In this document: one piece after another, positions 9,362 through 17,410 of the stretch
How the letters are laid out: each line of letters opens with the position of its first letter
How positions within the stretch are numbered: position 1 is the first letter of the stretch
NCBI GenBank assembly: GCA_947085405.1
Contig: CAMTWO010000005.1
Coordinates: 1 to 64,000 of the forward strand
DNA length: 64,000 nt
Source of the DNA: JASEGV01 sp947085405
GTDB lineage: Bacteria > Bacteroidota > Ignavibacteria > UBA10030 > BY39
Direction: 5' to 3'
Program-made: the position numbers and the translations under genes
The notes under the pieces: generated by a model
What the model was told of the DNA's origin: nothing
Databases searched by the model: none
Seen by the model: the letters and a program-made list of their open reading frames with translations, nothing else

Positions 9362-9685
9362 CTAAATACGGAGGACCGGACAGAGATGATTGTCTTCTGA
9401 AGAAGGTGAAAAATGGTGAATAGTTATAACCATCGATATGGTTAAATAAGAAATTATTTTCTGAATTTGTTCGAAGGTAAGAGAAATTAGATTTCTACGA
9501 TCATAATTTAGCAATTGCTTTTTACGGCGAATTAATTTATATCCCTCGGAATCGAGAACAACTGAATATCCAAACAATGCAAAGATAGATATGAAAATAA
9601 GCAACAAACGAATATGATACGACGGTTGTTTAGCTGAAAGCTTCTGCCAATAAAGTTTATCGCATATTTTTCTGTAGAACTTCAT
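9362..9685 (-). CDS. Small hypothetical membrane protein
   Basis: About 107 residues from the ATG at 9685 (an ATG at 9721 would add 12 residues). One hydrophobic segment (LLLIFISIFALFGYSVV) is followed by a basic, possibly helical stretch with 'RRKKQLL'. The arrangement of one membrane segment plus a charged helix is loosely reminiscent of FtsB/DivIC proteins, but the similarity is too weak to name. Codon use is A/T-rich and the start lacks a clear ribosome binding site, so it may not be a real gene. It is divergent from glnA. Confidence 0.3.
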   Translation of the reverse strand: MKFYRKICDKLYWQKLSAKQPSYHIRLLLIFISIFALFGYSVVLDSEGYKLIRRKKQLLNYDRRNLISLTFEQIQKIISYLTISMVITIHHFSPSSEDNHLCPVLRI

Positions 9686-9839
9686 ATCAATGATTCCATT
9701 TCCATTATAATTTACAGCCAAATTGATTAGAAGTCAAGTAACCGAATTGCTTTTCAAGCCCAATATCCATATATTTTTCCACCAATTTGGGCAAAGTTCT
9801 CATCAATTCAAGCAATATCAACTAAAAAGTATATGTAAT

Positions 9840-11216
9840 ATGGAAACAAAAATAATTCATAAAACTGAACAAATCATAAAACAAAACAATATTAATTTTA
9901 TAGATTTAAAAACTATTGATTTAATCGGAAAATTGCATCATATCAGCGTTCCGTATGAGGCAGGACTTCTTGAAAATTTGTTGGAAGAAGGAATAGGATT
10001 CGATGGATCGAGCTACGGTTTTTCGAAAGTCGAACAAAGCGATATGATTTTAATTCCCGATTTTTCATCAGCAGTAGTTGACCCTTTCAGAACTGCTCCG
10101 ACTCTGAGCGTTCTGACAGAAATACATCTGACTGATTCTAATAAAACACGTTTCAGCCAAGATGGAAGATTTGTCGCTAAAAAAGCAGAGAAATATTTAT
10201 CCGATACCGGAATCGCAGATAGCTCATTATGGGGACCTGAATTTGAATTTTATATTTTCTCGAAGGTTGAGTTCGATACACGAACAGCTTTATCATATTA
10301 TAAAATTGAACATCAAGAAGAATTTTTTGCTAATGCTTACCATGCGGCAAATCCATTCGATATTTATGATGATTTCCGGGATGAAGCTTCATTGCTTTTT
10401 AAACAAATGGGTATAGATGTGAAATACCACCACCACGAAGTTGGTGAACGCGGACAGCAAGAAATAGAAATACAATTCGATAGTTTGTTAGCCATCAGCG
10501 ATAAGATTGTGTTAGCAAAATATTTATTGTTCAATCTTGCACGCAAGCACAACATATTCATCACGTTTATGCCGAAGCCGATGTTCCAGCAAGCCGGTAA
10601 CGGACTACACGCCCATCAATACTTACTCAAGAAGGGTAAAAATATTTTTTACGGAAAAGACAGATACGGCAATTTAAACGAATTGGCTCTTTCGTATATC
10701 GGAGGTTTATTAAAGCACGCACCAGCTTTGTGTGCATTCACGAATCCAAGTACAAATTCCTATAAACGATTAGTCCCGGGATTTGAAGCACCTGTTGCAA
10801 TTACATTCGGTAAAGCAAATCGGTCAGCAGCTATCAGAATTCCGTCGTATGTAAAAAATCCGGATGAAGCTCGTTTCGAATACCGCCCGCCGGATGCCAC
10901 TGCAAATCCGTATATGTTAATGAGTGCTATGTTAATGGCAGGTTTGGATGGTATCAAAAATAAAATCGATCCTATAAAAGAAGGATTAGGTCCGATTGAT
11001 ACAAATGTTTACGACAACAAACACAACGTCAAGTTCCTTCCAAAAAATTTAGAAGAAGCTTTAGATGCGTTAAAAGAAGATAATGAGTTTTTAAAACAAG
11101 GTGATGTTTTTACAGATGATTTGATTCAACAATGGATAAAGACAAAACAGCACGATATAAAATCGATAGCAACTATGCCACATCCGTACGAATATAAGAT
11201 GTATTTTAATTTGTAG
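9840..11216 (+). CDS. glnA: Glutamine synthetase type I
   Basis: 458 residues from the ATG at 9840. The frame is open further upstream to 9723, but that part (FKPNIHIFFHQF...) does not resemble the family and the ATG at METKIIHK gives the usual N-terminus. The enzyme makes glutamine from glutamate, ammonia and ATP. Visible family motifs are GIGFDGSSYGF, the metal-binding WGPEFEFYIF, GNGLHAHQYL (catalytic histidine region), NPSTNSYKRLVPGFEAP, and RFEYRPPDATANPY with the conserved arginines. The length is that of the shorter GSI-alpha type. No ammonium transporter or PII gene is next to it. A small lipoprotein follows after five bases. Confidence 0.95.
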   Translation: METKIIHKTEQIIKQNNINFIDLKTIDLIGKLHHISVPYEAGLLENLLEEGIGFDGSSYGFSKVEQSDMILIPDFSSAVVDPFRTAPTLSVLTEIHLTDSNKTRFSQDGRFVAKKAEKYLSDTGIADSSLWGPEFEFYIFSKVEFDTRTALSYYKIEHQEEFFANAYHAANPFDIYDDFRDEASLLFKQMGIDVKYHHHEVGERGQQEIEIQFDSLLAISDKIVLAKYLLFNLARKHNIFITFMPKPMFQQAGNGLHAHQYLLKKGKNIFYGKDRYGNLNELALSYIGGLLKHAPALCAFTNPSTNSYKRLVPGFEAPVAITFGKANRSAAIRIPSYVKNPDEARFEYRPPDATANPYMLMSAMLMAGLDGIKNKIDPIKEGLGPIDTNVYDNKHNVKFLPKNLEEALDALKEDNEFLKQGDVFTDDLIQQWIKTKQHDIKSIATMPHPYEYKMYFNL

Positions 11217-11221
11217 AGATA

Positions 11222-11548
11222 ATGAAAAACTTCCAATTTACCGGTTACGTTATTTTATTTTTAATAATAGGATGCAGCAGCCCTGATAAAAAAGAAATCC
11301 CCAGTTCCAAATTAGCAGACATATATATTGATTTGGTATTAGCAGAAGGGATGCGTGAACCAATCGATTCACTGTTATTAAAAAGTAATGAGGGAGTTTC
11401 CGATAGCATTTTCCAGAAGCATAAAGTAACTGTGGGACAAATAAAATTAACTATTGCTAATTACAATAAGGATATTAACAAGTGGAAAGAATTCTACAAG
11501 ATTGTTATTGAAAAATTAAAACAACTCCAGCCAATTGAATCGGATTAA
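11222..11548 (+). CDS. Small lipoprotein, DUF4296-like
   Basis: 108 residues. The N-terminus ends in a lipobox (LIIGC, cysteine at about 18), predicting a lipid-anchored periplasmic or outer-membrane protein. The following pattern 'SKLADIYIDLVLAEGM' and 'SDSIFQKHKVTVGQIKLTIANYNKDINKWKEFYK' matches the general shape of DUF4296 lipoproteins of Bacteroidota, whose role is unknown. It starts five bases after glnA and probably shares its transcript. Its stop codon overlaps the stop of the convergent histidine kinase in a shared TTAA. Confidence 0.7.
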   Translation: MKNFQFTGYVILFLIIGCSSPDKKEIPSSKLADIYIDLVLAEGMREPIDSLLLKSNEGVSDSIFQKHKVTVGQIKLTIANYNKDINKWKEFYKIVIEKLKQLQPIESD

Positions 11549-13323
11549 CTATCTGATTTTTTGATAGTAAATTTAAAAGTACTCCCCTTGCCGTATTCGC
11601 TTTCGACCCAAATTTTTCCTTTGTGTGCTTCAATTATTTCGCGACAAATCCACAAACCTAATCCTGTGCCTTTGATATGTTTAGAGTCCGGTTCATCGAC
11701 ACGGGAAAATTTTTGAAATAATTTGACCTGATACTCAGGTTTAATTCCGATACCCTCATCGGAGATGATAAACAGAATTTCATCTCCATCCTGCTCAACT
11801 ACGTTGATAGTTACCTTTCCACCTGCCGGTGAATATTTTATAGCATTAGATAGAAGATTTTGAACAACCTGCCTGAGCTTTGGATGGTCTCCCTTGATAA
11901 ACGATGCATTCGGATCGATATTATAAGTGATAGTATGCCTGTTTGATGTTCGCACCGAAACCAATGCATCCTGAATGAGCCGTTCAACATTCACAACTTT
12001 GAAAGCAATACTCACTTGCCCCGATTCGATGCGGGTAATCGACAAAGTATCTTCGGCTAATTGGTTCAACCGGTTGGCCTGTGTTACGATTAGTTGCATA
12101 TATTCCTTGAAGCGTGGATTATTTTGAATATCCTCGTTTTTCAAGAGGGCTTTACCGGCAAGAATTATACTCGACAATGGCGACCTGAAGTCGTGCGAAA
12201 CAATGCTTAGAAATTCTGATTTCAAGGAATCTAATTCTGTAAGTTTTTGATTGGCTAACTTTATCTCTTCGTAAAGTTTGGCATTTGCTATAGCACTTGC
12301 AATCTGATCGCACAAAGTTTGTAAAACAAGCACATCCATTTCATCGAAAGCGAACAATTTTTTGTCCTCGATATTCAACACCCCGACCAGCATTGCACCA
12401 ACCTTGATAGGCAAAGCAAGTTCCGAACGCGTATTGTGATTTTCAATTGATTTATAACGAGGGTCTTGCGAAACATCGTTTGCCAATATATATTCGCCAT
12501 GCTTAGCTACCCATCCGATTATACCTTCACCGGTATTTTGCCTGTATTCGCCCGGAAGATAATTTACATAATTGCCTGAATGAGCTTTCAATAGCAACTC
12601 TGCATTCTCATCGGAGAGTAAAAACAGTGTTACATCGAAATAATTAAAATTTTGCTGTATGGCTTCAGCAGTCGACACCAACAAATCATCAATATCGAGT
12701 GTTGAGTTCAATATTTTAGATATTTCGTTTGTCGATTCGATTTGAGTAATACGTTTCCTTGCATCTTCAACAAAATTTGTATTTTTAAGCGATACAGCTA
12801 TTTGTAAACCATACAATTGTGCAATCACTAAATCGTCTTCTGTATAAGTATCCTCGCTTACAGATCCAAATAGTAAAGCGCCAACTTGGTCTTGACCGCT
12901 TCTAATAGGAACCGCAAGAAAACTTTTTATACCGACCTCTTCGAACTTTCCCTCAAATGAATTGCTATGTCCTACACATTTTTTTGCATTACAAATTACA
13001 GGCGATTGATTCCTTATTACCCATCCGGGCAATCCTTCTTCTACGCTAAAGTAAGATTCATTTAATCCTGTTGCATCTGCAATTGGCGAAAGTGTTACGA
13101 TACTATAAAACGAACGGACGGGACTTAAATATGCAAGTGATAGCACATCGAATTCCATCAACCATTTAGACTCCTTCCGTAAAATATCGTATATCTCGGT
13201 ACGGCTGCTTACAGCATCGATTTGAAGAGTTATTTCTATCAGTGTATTTAATCTTTGCGTTAAACCATATCCTTTGATAAGCTTATTATCTTCTAATACA
13301 GATTTTTTATTTTTTGTTTTCAT
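11545..13323 (-). CDS. GAF-domain sensor histidine kinase
   Basis: 592 residues, no membrane segment. Two GAF domains (about 25-180 and 195-350) are followed by a dimerisation/phosphoacceptor domain with SHDFRSP (His377) and a catalytic ATPase domain with the N-box LLSNAIKYSP (Asn493), the G1 box DEGIG and the G2 box GTGLGL. All catalytic residues are present, so it should be an active cytoplasmic kinase sensing a small molecule, redox state or gas through GAF. No response regulator is adjacent. It begins one base after the purM stop, so the two are cotranscribed; the functional link is unclear. Confidence 0.92.
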   Translation of the reverse strand: MKTKNKKSVLEDNKLIKGYGLTQRLNTLIEITLQIDAVSSRTEIYDILRKESKWLMEFDVLSLAYLSPVRSFYSIVTLSPIADATGLNESYFSVEEGLPGWVIRNQSPVICNAKKCVGHSNSFEGKFEEVGIKSFLAVPIRSGQDQVGALLFGSVSEDTYTEDDLVIAQLYGLQIAVSLKNTNFVEDARKRITQIESTNEISKILNSTLDIDDLLVSTAEAIQQNFNYFDVTLFLLSDENAELLLKAHSGNYVNYLPGEYRQNTGEGIIGWVAKHGEYILANDVSQDPRYKSIENHNTRSELALPIKVGAMLVGVLNIEDKKLFAFDEMDVLVLQTLCDQIASAIANAKLYEEIKLANQKLTELDSLKSEFLSIVSHDFRSPLSSIILAGKALLKNEDIQNNPRFKEYMQLIVTQANRLNQLAEDTLSITRIESGQVSIAFKVVNVERLIQDALVSVRTSNRHTITYNIDPNASFIKGDHPKLRQVVQNLLSNAIKYSPAGGKVTINVVEQDGDEILFIISDEGIGIKPEYQVKLFQKFSRVDEPDSKHIKGTGLGLWICREIIEAHKGKIWVESEYGKGSTFKFTIKKSDS

Positions 13324-13324
13324 A

Positions 13325-14329
13325 CTAATTACTTATTTTTACCTGTCCGATAATTATCGGTTGCTCATTAATATTAATTAATTTTTGTTTAATATTTTCT
13401 GCCCCTGTTTTTGATGCTACTATCACTAAACCAATTCCTAAATTAAATGTGCGGCGCATTTCTTCCTCGGGAATCTCTCCGAGTCGCTGCATCAAATTAA
13501 AAATCGGATATCTATCCCAACCGAACCAATCAATCTCCAATTCCAATCCCTTCGGAATCAGACGCATAGTATTATTTTTTATACCACCACCGGTTATATG
13601 GGCGATTGCGTGAACATCAGATACATCTTTTATTTCTTTTATAAGATTTAAATACGAACGATGAGTTGTTAAAAGGCAATCACCTAATCGCATTCCTAAT
13701 TCATCAATGAAATCGTCAACTTCATATTTTTCGAACAAGACCGAACGTGCAAGCGAGTAACCGTTGGTATGTAAACCTGTCGAGGGAAGCCCGATAAGAA
13801 CATCATCTTCTTTTACTTTTTTGCCGTTGATAATTTTTGCTTTTTCTACAATACCGACAATTGTTCCTGCCAAGTCGTATTCATCTTCGTGATAAATGCC
13901 GGGCATTTCGGCAGTTTCACCGCCAATCAAGGCGCAGTTATTTTCGCGGCAGGCTTTAACCAAGCCATCCATAATTTGTTCGCCAACCTGTTGATTTAAT
14001 TTTCCAGCAGCGTAATAATCAAGAAAGAATAAAGGCGACGCGCCGCATACTGCAATATCGTTCACACAATGATTTACCAAATCTTGTCCGATTGTGTCGT
14101 GCTTGTTTAACATAAAAGCAACTTTTAGCTTCGTCCCGACACCATCGACACTTGAAACTAATACAGGATGTTTATAATTATCGAACTTCGCATCATAGAA
14201 AGCGCCGAACAAGCCGATATCGGAAAGAACTGATTTTGAGAAGGTTGACCGTGCTTTGAGTTTGAGTTTATTTACAAACTCATCCCCCGCATTAATGCTT
14301 ACACCTGCAGATTTGTATGTTTTTGCCAA
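13325..14329 (-). CDS. purM: Phosphoribosylformylglycinamidine cyclo-ligase (AIR synthetase)
   Basis: 334 residues, standard length. PurM closes the imidazole ring in purine synthesis (FGAM to AIR with ATP). Key motifs are YKSAGVSINAGDE at the N-terminus, VSSVDGVGTKLKVA, CVNDIAVCGASPLFFLDYYA, ALIGGETAEMPG and AHITGGGIKNN. The start codon is TTG (14327-14329); no ATG lies nearby in frame and the N-terminal motif would be lost with a later start. Downstream, one base separates it from the histidine kinase. Confidence 0.95.
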   Translation of the reverse strand: MAKTYKSAGVSINAGDEFVNKLKLKARSTFSKSVLSDIGLFGAFYDAKFDNYKHPVLVSSVDGVGTKLKVAFMLNKHDTIGQDLVNHCVNDIAVCGASPLFFLDYYAAGKLNQQVGEQIMDGLVKACRENNCALIGGETAEMPGIYHEDEYDLAGTIVGIVEKAKIINGKKVKEDDVLIGLPSTGLHTNGYSLARSVLFEKYEVDDFIDELGMRLGDCLLTTHRSYLNLIKEIKDVSDVHAIAHITGGGIKNNTMRLIPKGLELEIDWFGWDRYPIFNLMQRLGEIPEEEMRRTFNLGIGLVIVASKTGAENIKQKLININEQPIIIGQVKISN

Positions 14330-14447
14330 TATTAAAATGAATGATTATGAATTTTACTAAACTCAATTAAACATTATTTATGTAAAAATGCAAAATTGCA
14401 CAATAACCAATTTGTGAGTATATTTTTAATAAATTTTATTAAATACT

Positions 14448-15116
14448 ATGAAAACTGTAACAATTCGCAAGACTAATGAACAAATTCCCGTCGGGAAAAT
14501 AATTTGCATCGGACGTAACTACATTGAACACGCAAAAGAGATGCAAGCCGATATTCCCGATAAACCCGTAATTTTTTTGAAACCGCCATCTGCAATTATT
14601 TATGACGGTGAAGATATTGTCATTCCGAAAATTTCCAACGAAATGCACCACGAAGTCGAGTTGGTGATTGTAATAGGTAAAGGCGGAAAGAACATTCCGG
14701 CATCCAAGGCGGATTCACACATATTAGGTTATGCTGTTGGACTCGATATGACGCTTCGTGATGTTCAAGCAGAAGCAAAGAAAAAAGGATTACCCTGGAC
14801 TGTTGCGAAGGGGTTCGATACATCAGCACCGATTTCAGAAGTTTTGTTAAAAGACGAAATTCCTGACCCGCATAACCTGAATTTAATTTGTCGTGTGAAT
14901 GGCAGCGTCCGGCAACAATCGAACACTGATAAAATGATTTTCAGAGTTCATAAATTGATCGAATATATTTCTTCAATAATTACACTTGAACGGGGCGATT
15001 TAATTTACACAGGCACGCCCGAAGGTGTAGCCCAGGTTAATAACGGCGATACAATCGAAGCCGAACTTGCAGGTTACATCAAAATCACTAACAATGTTAA
15101 ATCGGAGACGAAGTAG
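14448..15116 (+). CDS. Fumarylacetoacetate hydrolase family protein
   Basis: 222 residues, a single catalytic FAH domain. It carries the metal-binding pattern with glutamates in MHHEVELVIVIG and the conserved KPPSAII and GDLIYTGTPEGVA motifs. Family members cleave or decarboxylate beta-diketones or act as oxaloacetate decarboxylase/tautomerase or acylpyruvase; the length and RNYIEHAKEM motif fit the FAHD1/YcgM-type subgroup. Precise substrate cannot be told from the sequence. It is first in a plus-strand run with the M23 peptidase gene (5-base gap) and valS. Confidence 0.9.
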   Translation: MKTVTIRKTNEQIPVGKIICIGRNYIEHAKEMQADIPDKPVIFLKPPSAIIYDGEDIVIPKISNEMHHEVELVIVIGKGGKNIPASKADSHILGYAVGLDMTLRDVQAEAKKKGLPWTVAKGFDTSAPISEVLLKDEIPDPHNLNLICRVNGSVRQQSNTDKMIFRVHKLIEYISSIITLERGDLIYTGTPEGVAQVNNGDTIEAELAGYIKITNNVKSETK

Positions 15117-15121
15117 TTTTA

Positions 15122-17410
15122 ATGATCAAGAATTTTTCCATTTATATATTTGTTCTCATATTTTCTTTTGCTCTTTTATTTTTTGGTTTCCTCGCTCCGT
15201 CAGAAAACAAAAACGAACCGGCGATTCCATCTTCTCCAAATGCACTTAATGAAATTTACGATAAGTTCGATGCGTTTACTTCCGATGCATCAAAATATAT
15301 TTGGCCCACAGATGCAAGCAATCGTGTAACATCCTCGTTTGGAGAATTCCGGGACAATCATTTTCACGGTGGTATCGATATCAGCACTAATAAAAGGACC
15401 GGCTTCAGGACTTTCGCATCGCGCGAAGGTTACATCGCACGAATCCGTATAATGCCCGACGGTTACGGGAAAATGCTTTATGTAAAACATCCCGACGGTT
15501 ACTATACTACTTATGCACATCTTAAAACTTTCAACAGCCAAATCAATGAGTTTGTGCGGGAGGAGCAATACAAGAGGCAATCGTTTTACATCGACATAAT
15601 ACTTGACCCTGAAATAATGCCTGTCAGAAGTGGCGAAGTAATTGCATACACAGGTGATACAGGTGCAGGTCCCGCACATTTGCATTTTGAAATAAGGGAC
15701 GAAAATATGAATCCCGTTAACCCGTTTCTATTTCAAAACTTGTACATTAGCGATAACCGTCCGCCGATAATTAAGAAAATATTTATAGCGCCTGCTGGAA
15801 TAAATTCAGAAGTGTTCGGAAAAATTACACCTTATTTTTATAACAACCGAAACCGTGGCGGCAGAGCTCTTATTCTTCCACAAACAATACCTGTATCGGG
15901 CGATGTCTGTTTGGGACTCGAAGCGATTGATTTGGCTAAAGAAGCTTCGAACCGATCGGGAATTTACAGTATCGAATTAATGCTAAACGACAGCTTAATC
16001 TACAAGGTAAAATTCGACCGCTTTCCCGACGCGGAAGCAAAGCAAATTATGCTTCACTATGATTTGCAAATGTTATATTCAAGTAATGGACAATTCCAAA
16101 AACTTTACATCGATGAAGGGAACCTTCTCCCTATCTACAATCGTATGCCTTACGGAAGCGGTATTATTAAAACCGGAAAAATGCCTGAAGGGTTACACAC
16201 ATTTAAAATTTCGGCAAAAGATTTTTCGGATAACGAAACCTCACTCGAAGGAAAAATTTTAGTCAGCCGGAAACCTGAAATTCAGATTCAAAATATTTCA
16301 GATAACCAACTAACGCTAACCGGAAGTAATCTCAATTCCATTGAACAGGTATTAGTTTTCGGTAAATTGTCAGGTCAATCTGATTGGAAGCGGCACACGC
16401 TACGTAGCGGAATTATACAAACAAACGGAGCAAATATTATCTTCCCTTTCGATGTAAAAAAATATACAGTTTTGAAAATCGTAGCTGAAACCAAGTTCGG
16501 TTTTGATTCGCCGCCTGTTTATCACTTCAACCGTAAATTCGACAGGGGTAATTACAATAATATCAAGATCGTCCGCGAACATTTTCAAGATTTTATTCAA
16601 TTAACGATTACTACTGCGGGTGATTTTACAGATGTTCCTGTAGTTCAAATTTTGGAAGGCTCCAAGTCTAAATCCATTCCATTAAAAGCCGTAAAATTAA
16701 ATAAATACAGCGGTTCATTTATTCCCGATATTTCACATTGGGGAGAAAAATTCATCAAAGTAAAAGCCGAAGTTAATGGTAAATTTGTAGAATCATCCGA
16801 CAACTTTTTTCTTTATCCGATTGCCCCGGACAGATCCGGTGAGTTCTTAATTGCTAACAGTAATTTAAAAATTGCTTACGATTCCGGGGCTGTTTTCAAA
16901 CCCCTTTTCGTTACACTTGATTCATCAATTTCAGAAGGTAGAACGGTTTACTCACTCAGTCCTCAGGATGTACTGTTGAATAAAGGAATTAAAGTTTCAA
17001 TGAAATCGAACAATCCAAATGATGCTTTGTATGTTGTCAGAAAAAAAGATTGGGTGTTTCAAAACAAATCGGCAAATAGTAATTATCTTACAACTACACT
17101 CACCCGCACGCTAACGGATGTAGGTTTGTTTGAAGATGATACCAAGCCGTTCATCAGCAACTTAAAACTACGAACACGAAATCGAAGACCCTCAATTGCA
17201 TTTCGATTCGGCGATGATAGGTCGGGGATTGATTATAAGAATTTCAGAATGTATATAAACAACGATTTAATAATACCCGAAATCGAAGGCAAACGGGTAT
17301 GGTATGATGCTGATAAACCTTTGTCAAAAGGAAATCACACGTTTCGAGTCGAAATATCTGACAAAGCGGGAAATCACAATGAATTTGTAACTAATTTTAG
17401 AGTTAAATAA
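15122..17410 (+). CDS. Exported M23 family metallopeptidase
   Basis: 762 residues. Residues 1-28 are a hydrophobic signal peptide or anchor. The LytM/M23 domain (about 55-205) has the zinc ligands in NHFHGGIDIS (His and Asp) and in GPAHLHFEIRDE (HxH), so it should be an active cell-wall endopeptidase or a close relative. Residues 210-762 are a long beta-rich region without catalytic motifs, ending in Ig-like or cadherin-like strands (KGNHTFRVEISDKAGN). Likely located in the periplasm or outer membrane. Its stop shares one base with the valS start (TAATG), so the two are coupled, although their functions are unrelated. Confidence 0.88.
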   Translation: MIKNFSIYIFVLIFSFALLFFGFLAPSENKNEPAIPSSPNALNEIYDKFDAFTSDASKYIWPTDASNRVTSSFGEFRDNHFHGGIDISTNKRTGFRTFASREGYIARIRIMPDGYGKMLYVKHPDGYYTTYAHLKTFNSQINEFVREEQYKRQSFYIDIILDPEIMPVRSGEVIAYTGDTGAGPAHLHFEIRDENMNPVNPFLFQNLYISDNRPPIIKKIFIAPAGINSEVFGKITPYFYNNRNRGGRALILPQTIPVSGDVCLGLEAIDLAKEASNRSGIYSIELMLNDSLIYKVKFDRFPDAEAKQIMLHYDLQMLYSSNGQFQKLYIDEGNLLPIYNRMPYGSGIIKTGKMPEGLHTFKISAKDFSDNETSLEGKILVSRKPEIQIQNISDNQLTLTGSNLNSIEQVLVFGKLSGQSDWKRHTLRSGIIQTNGANIIFPFDVKKYTVLKIVAETKFGFDSPPVYHFNRKFDRGNYNNIKIVREHFQDFIQLTITTAGDFTDVPVVQILEGSKSKSIPLKAVKLNKYSGSFIPDISHWGEKFIKVKAEVNGKFVESSDNFFLYPIAPDRSGEFLIANSNLKIAYDSGAVFKPLFVTLDSSISEGRTVYSLSPQDVLLNKGIKVSMKSNNPNDALYVVRKKDWVFQNKSANSNYLTTTLTRTLTDVGLFEDDTKPFISNLKLRTRNRRPSIAFRFGDDRSGIDYKNFRMYINNDLIIPEIEGKRVWYDADKPLSKGNHTFRVEISDKAGNHNEFVTNFRVK

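Noticed and set aside
9723..9839. N-terminal extension of glnA
   Set aside because: Residues do not match glutamine synthetase and the family's start corresponds to the ATG at 9840.
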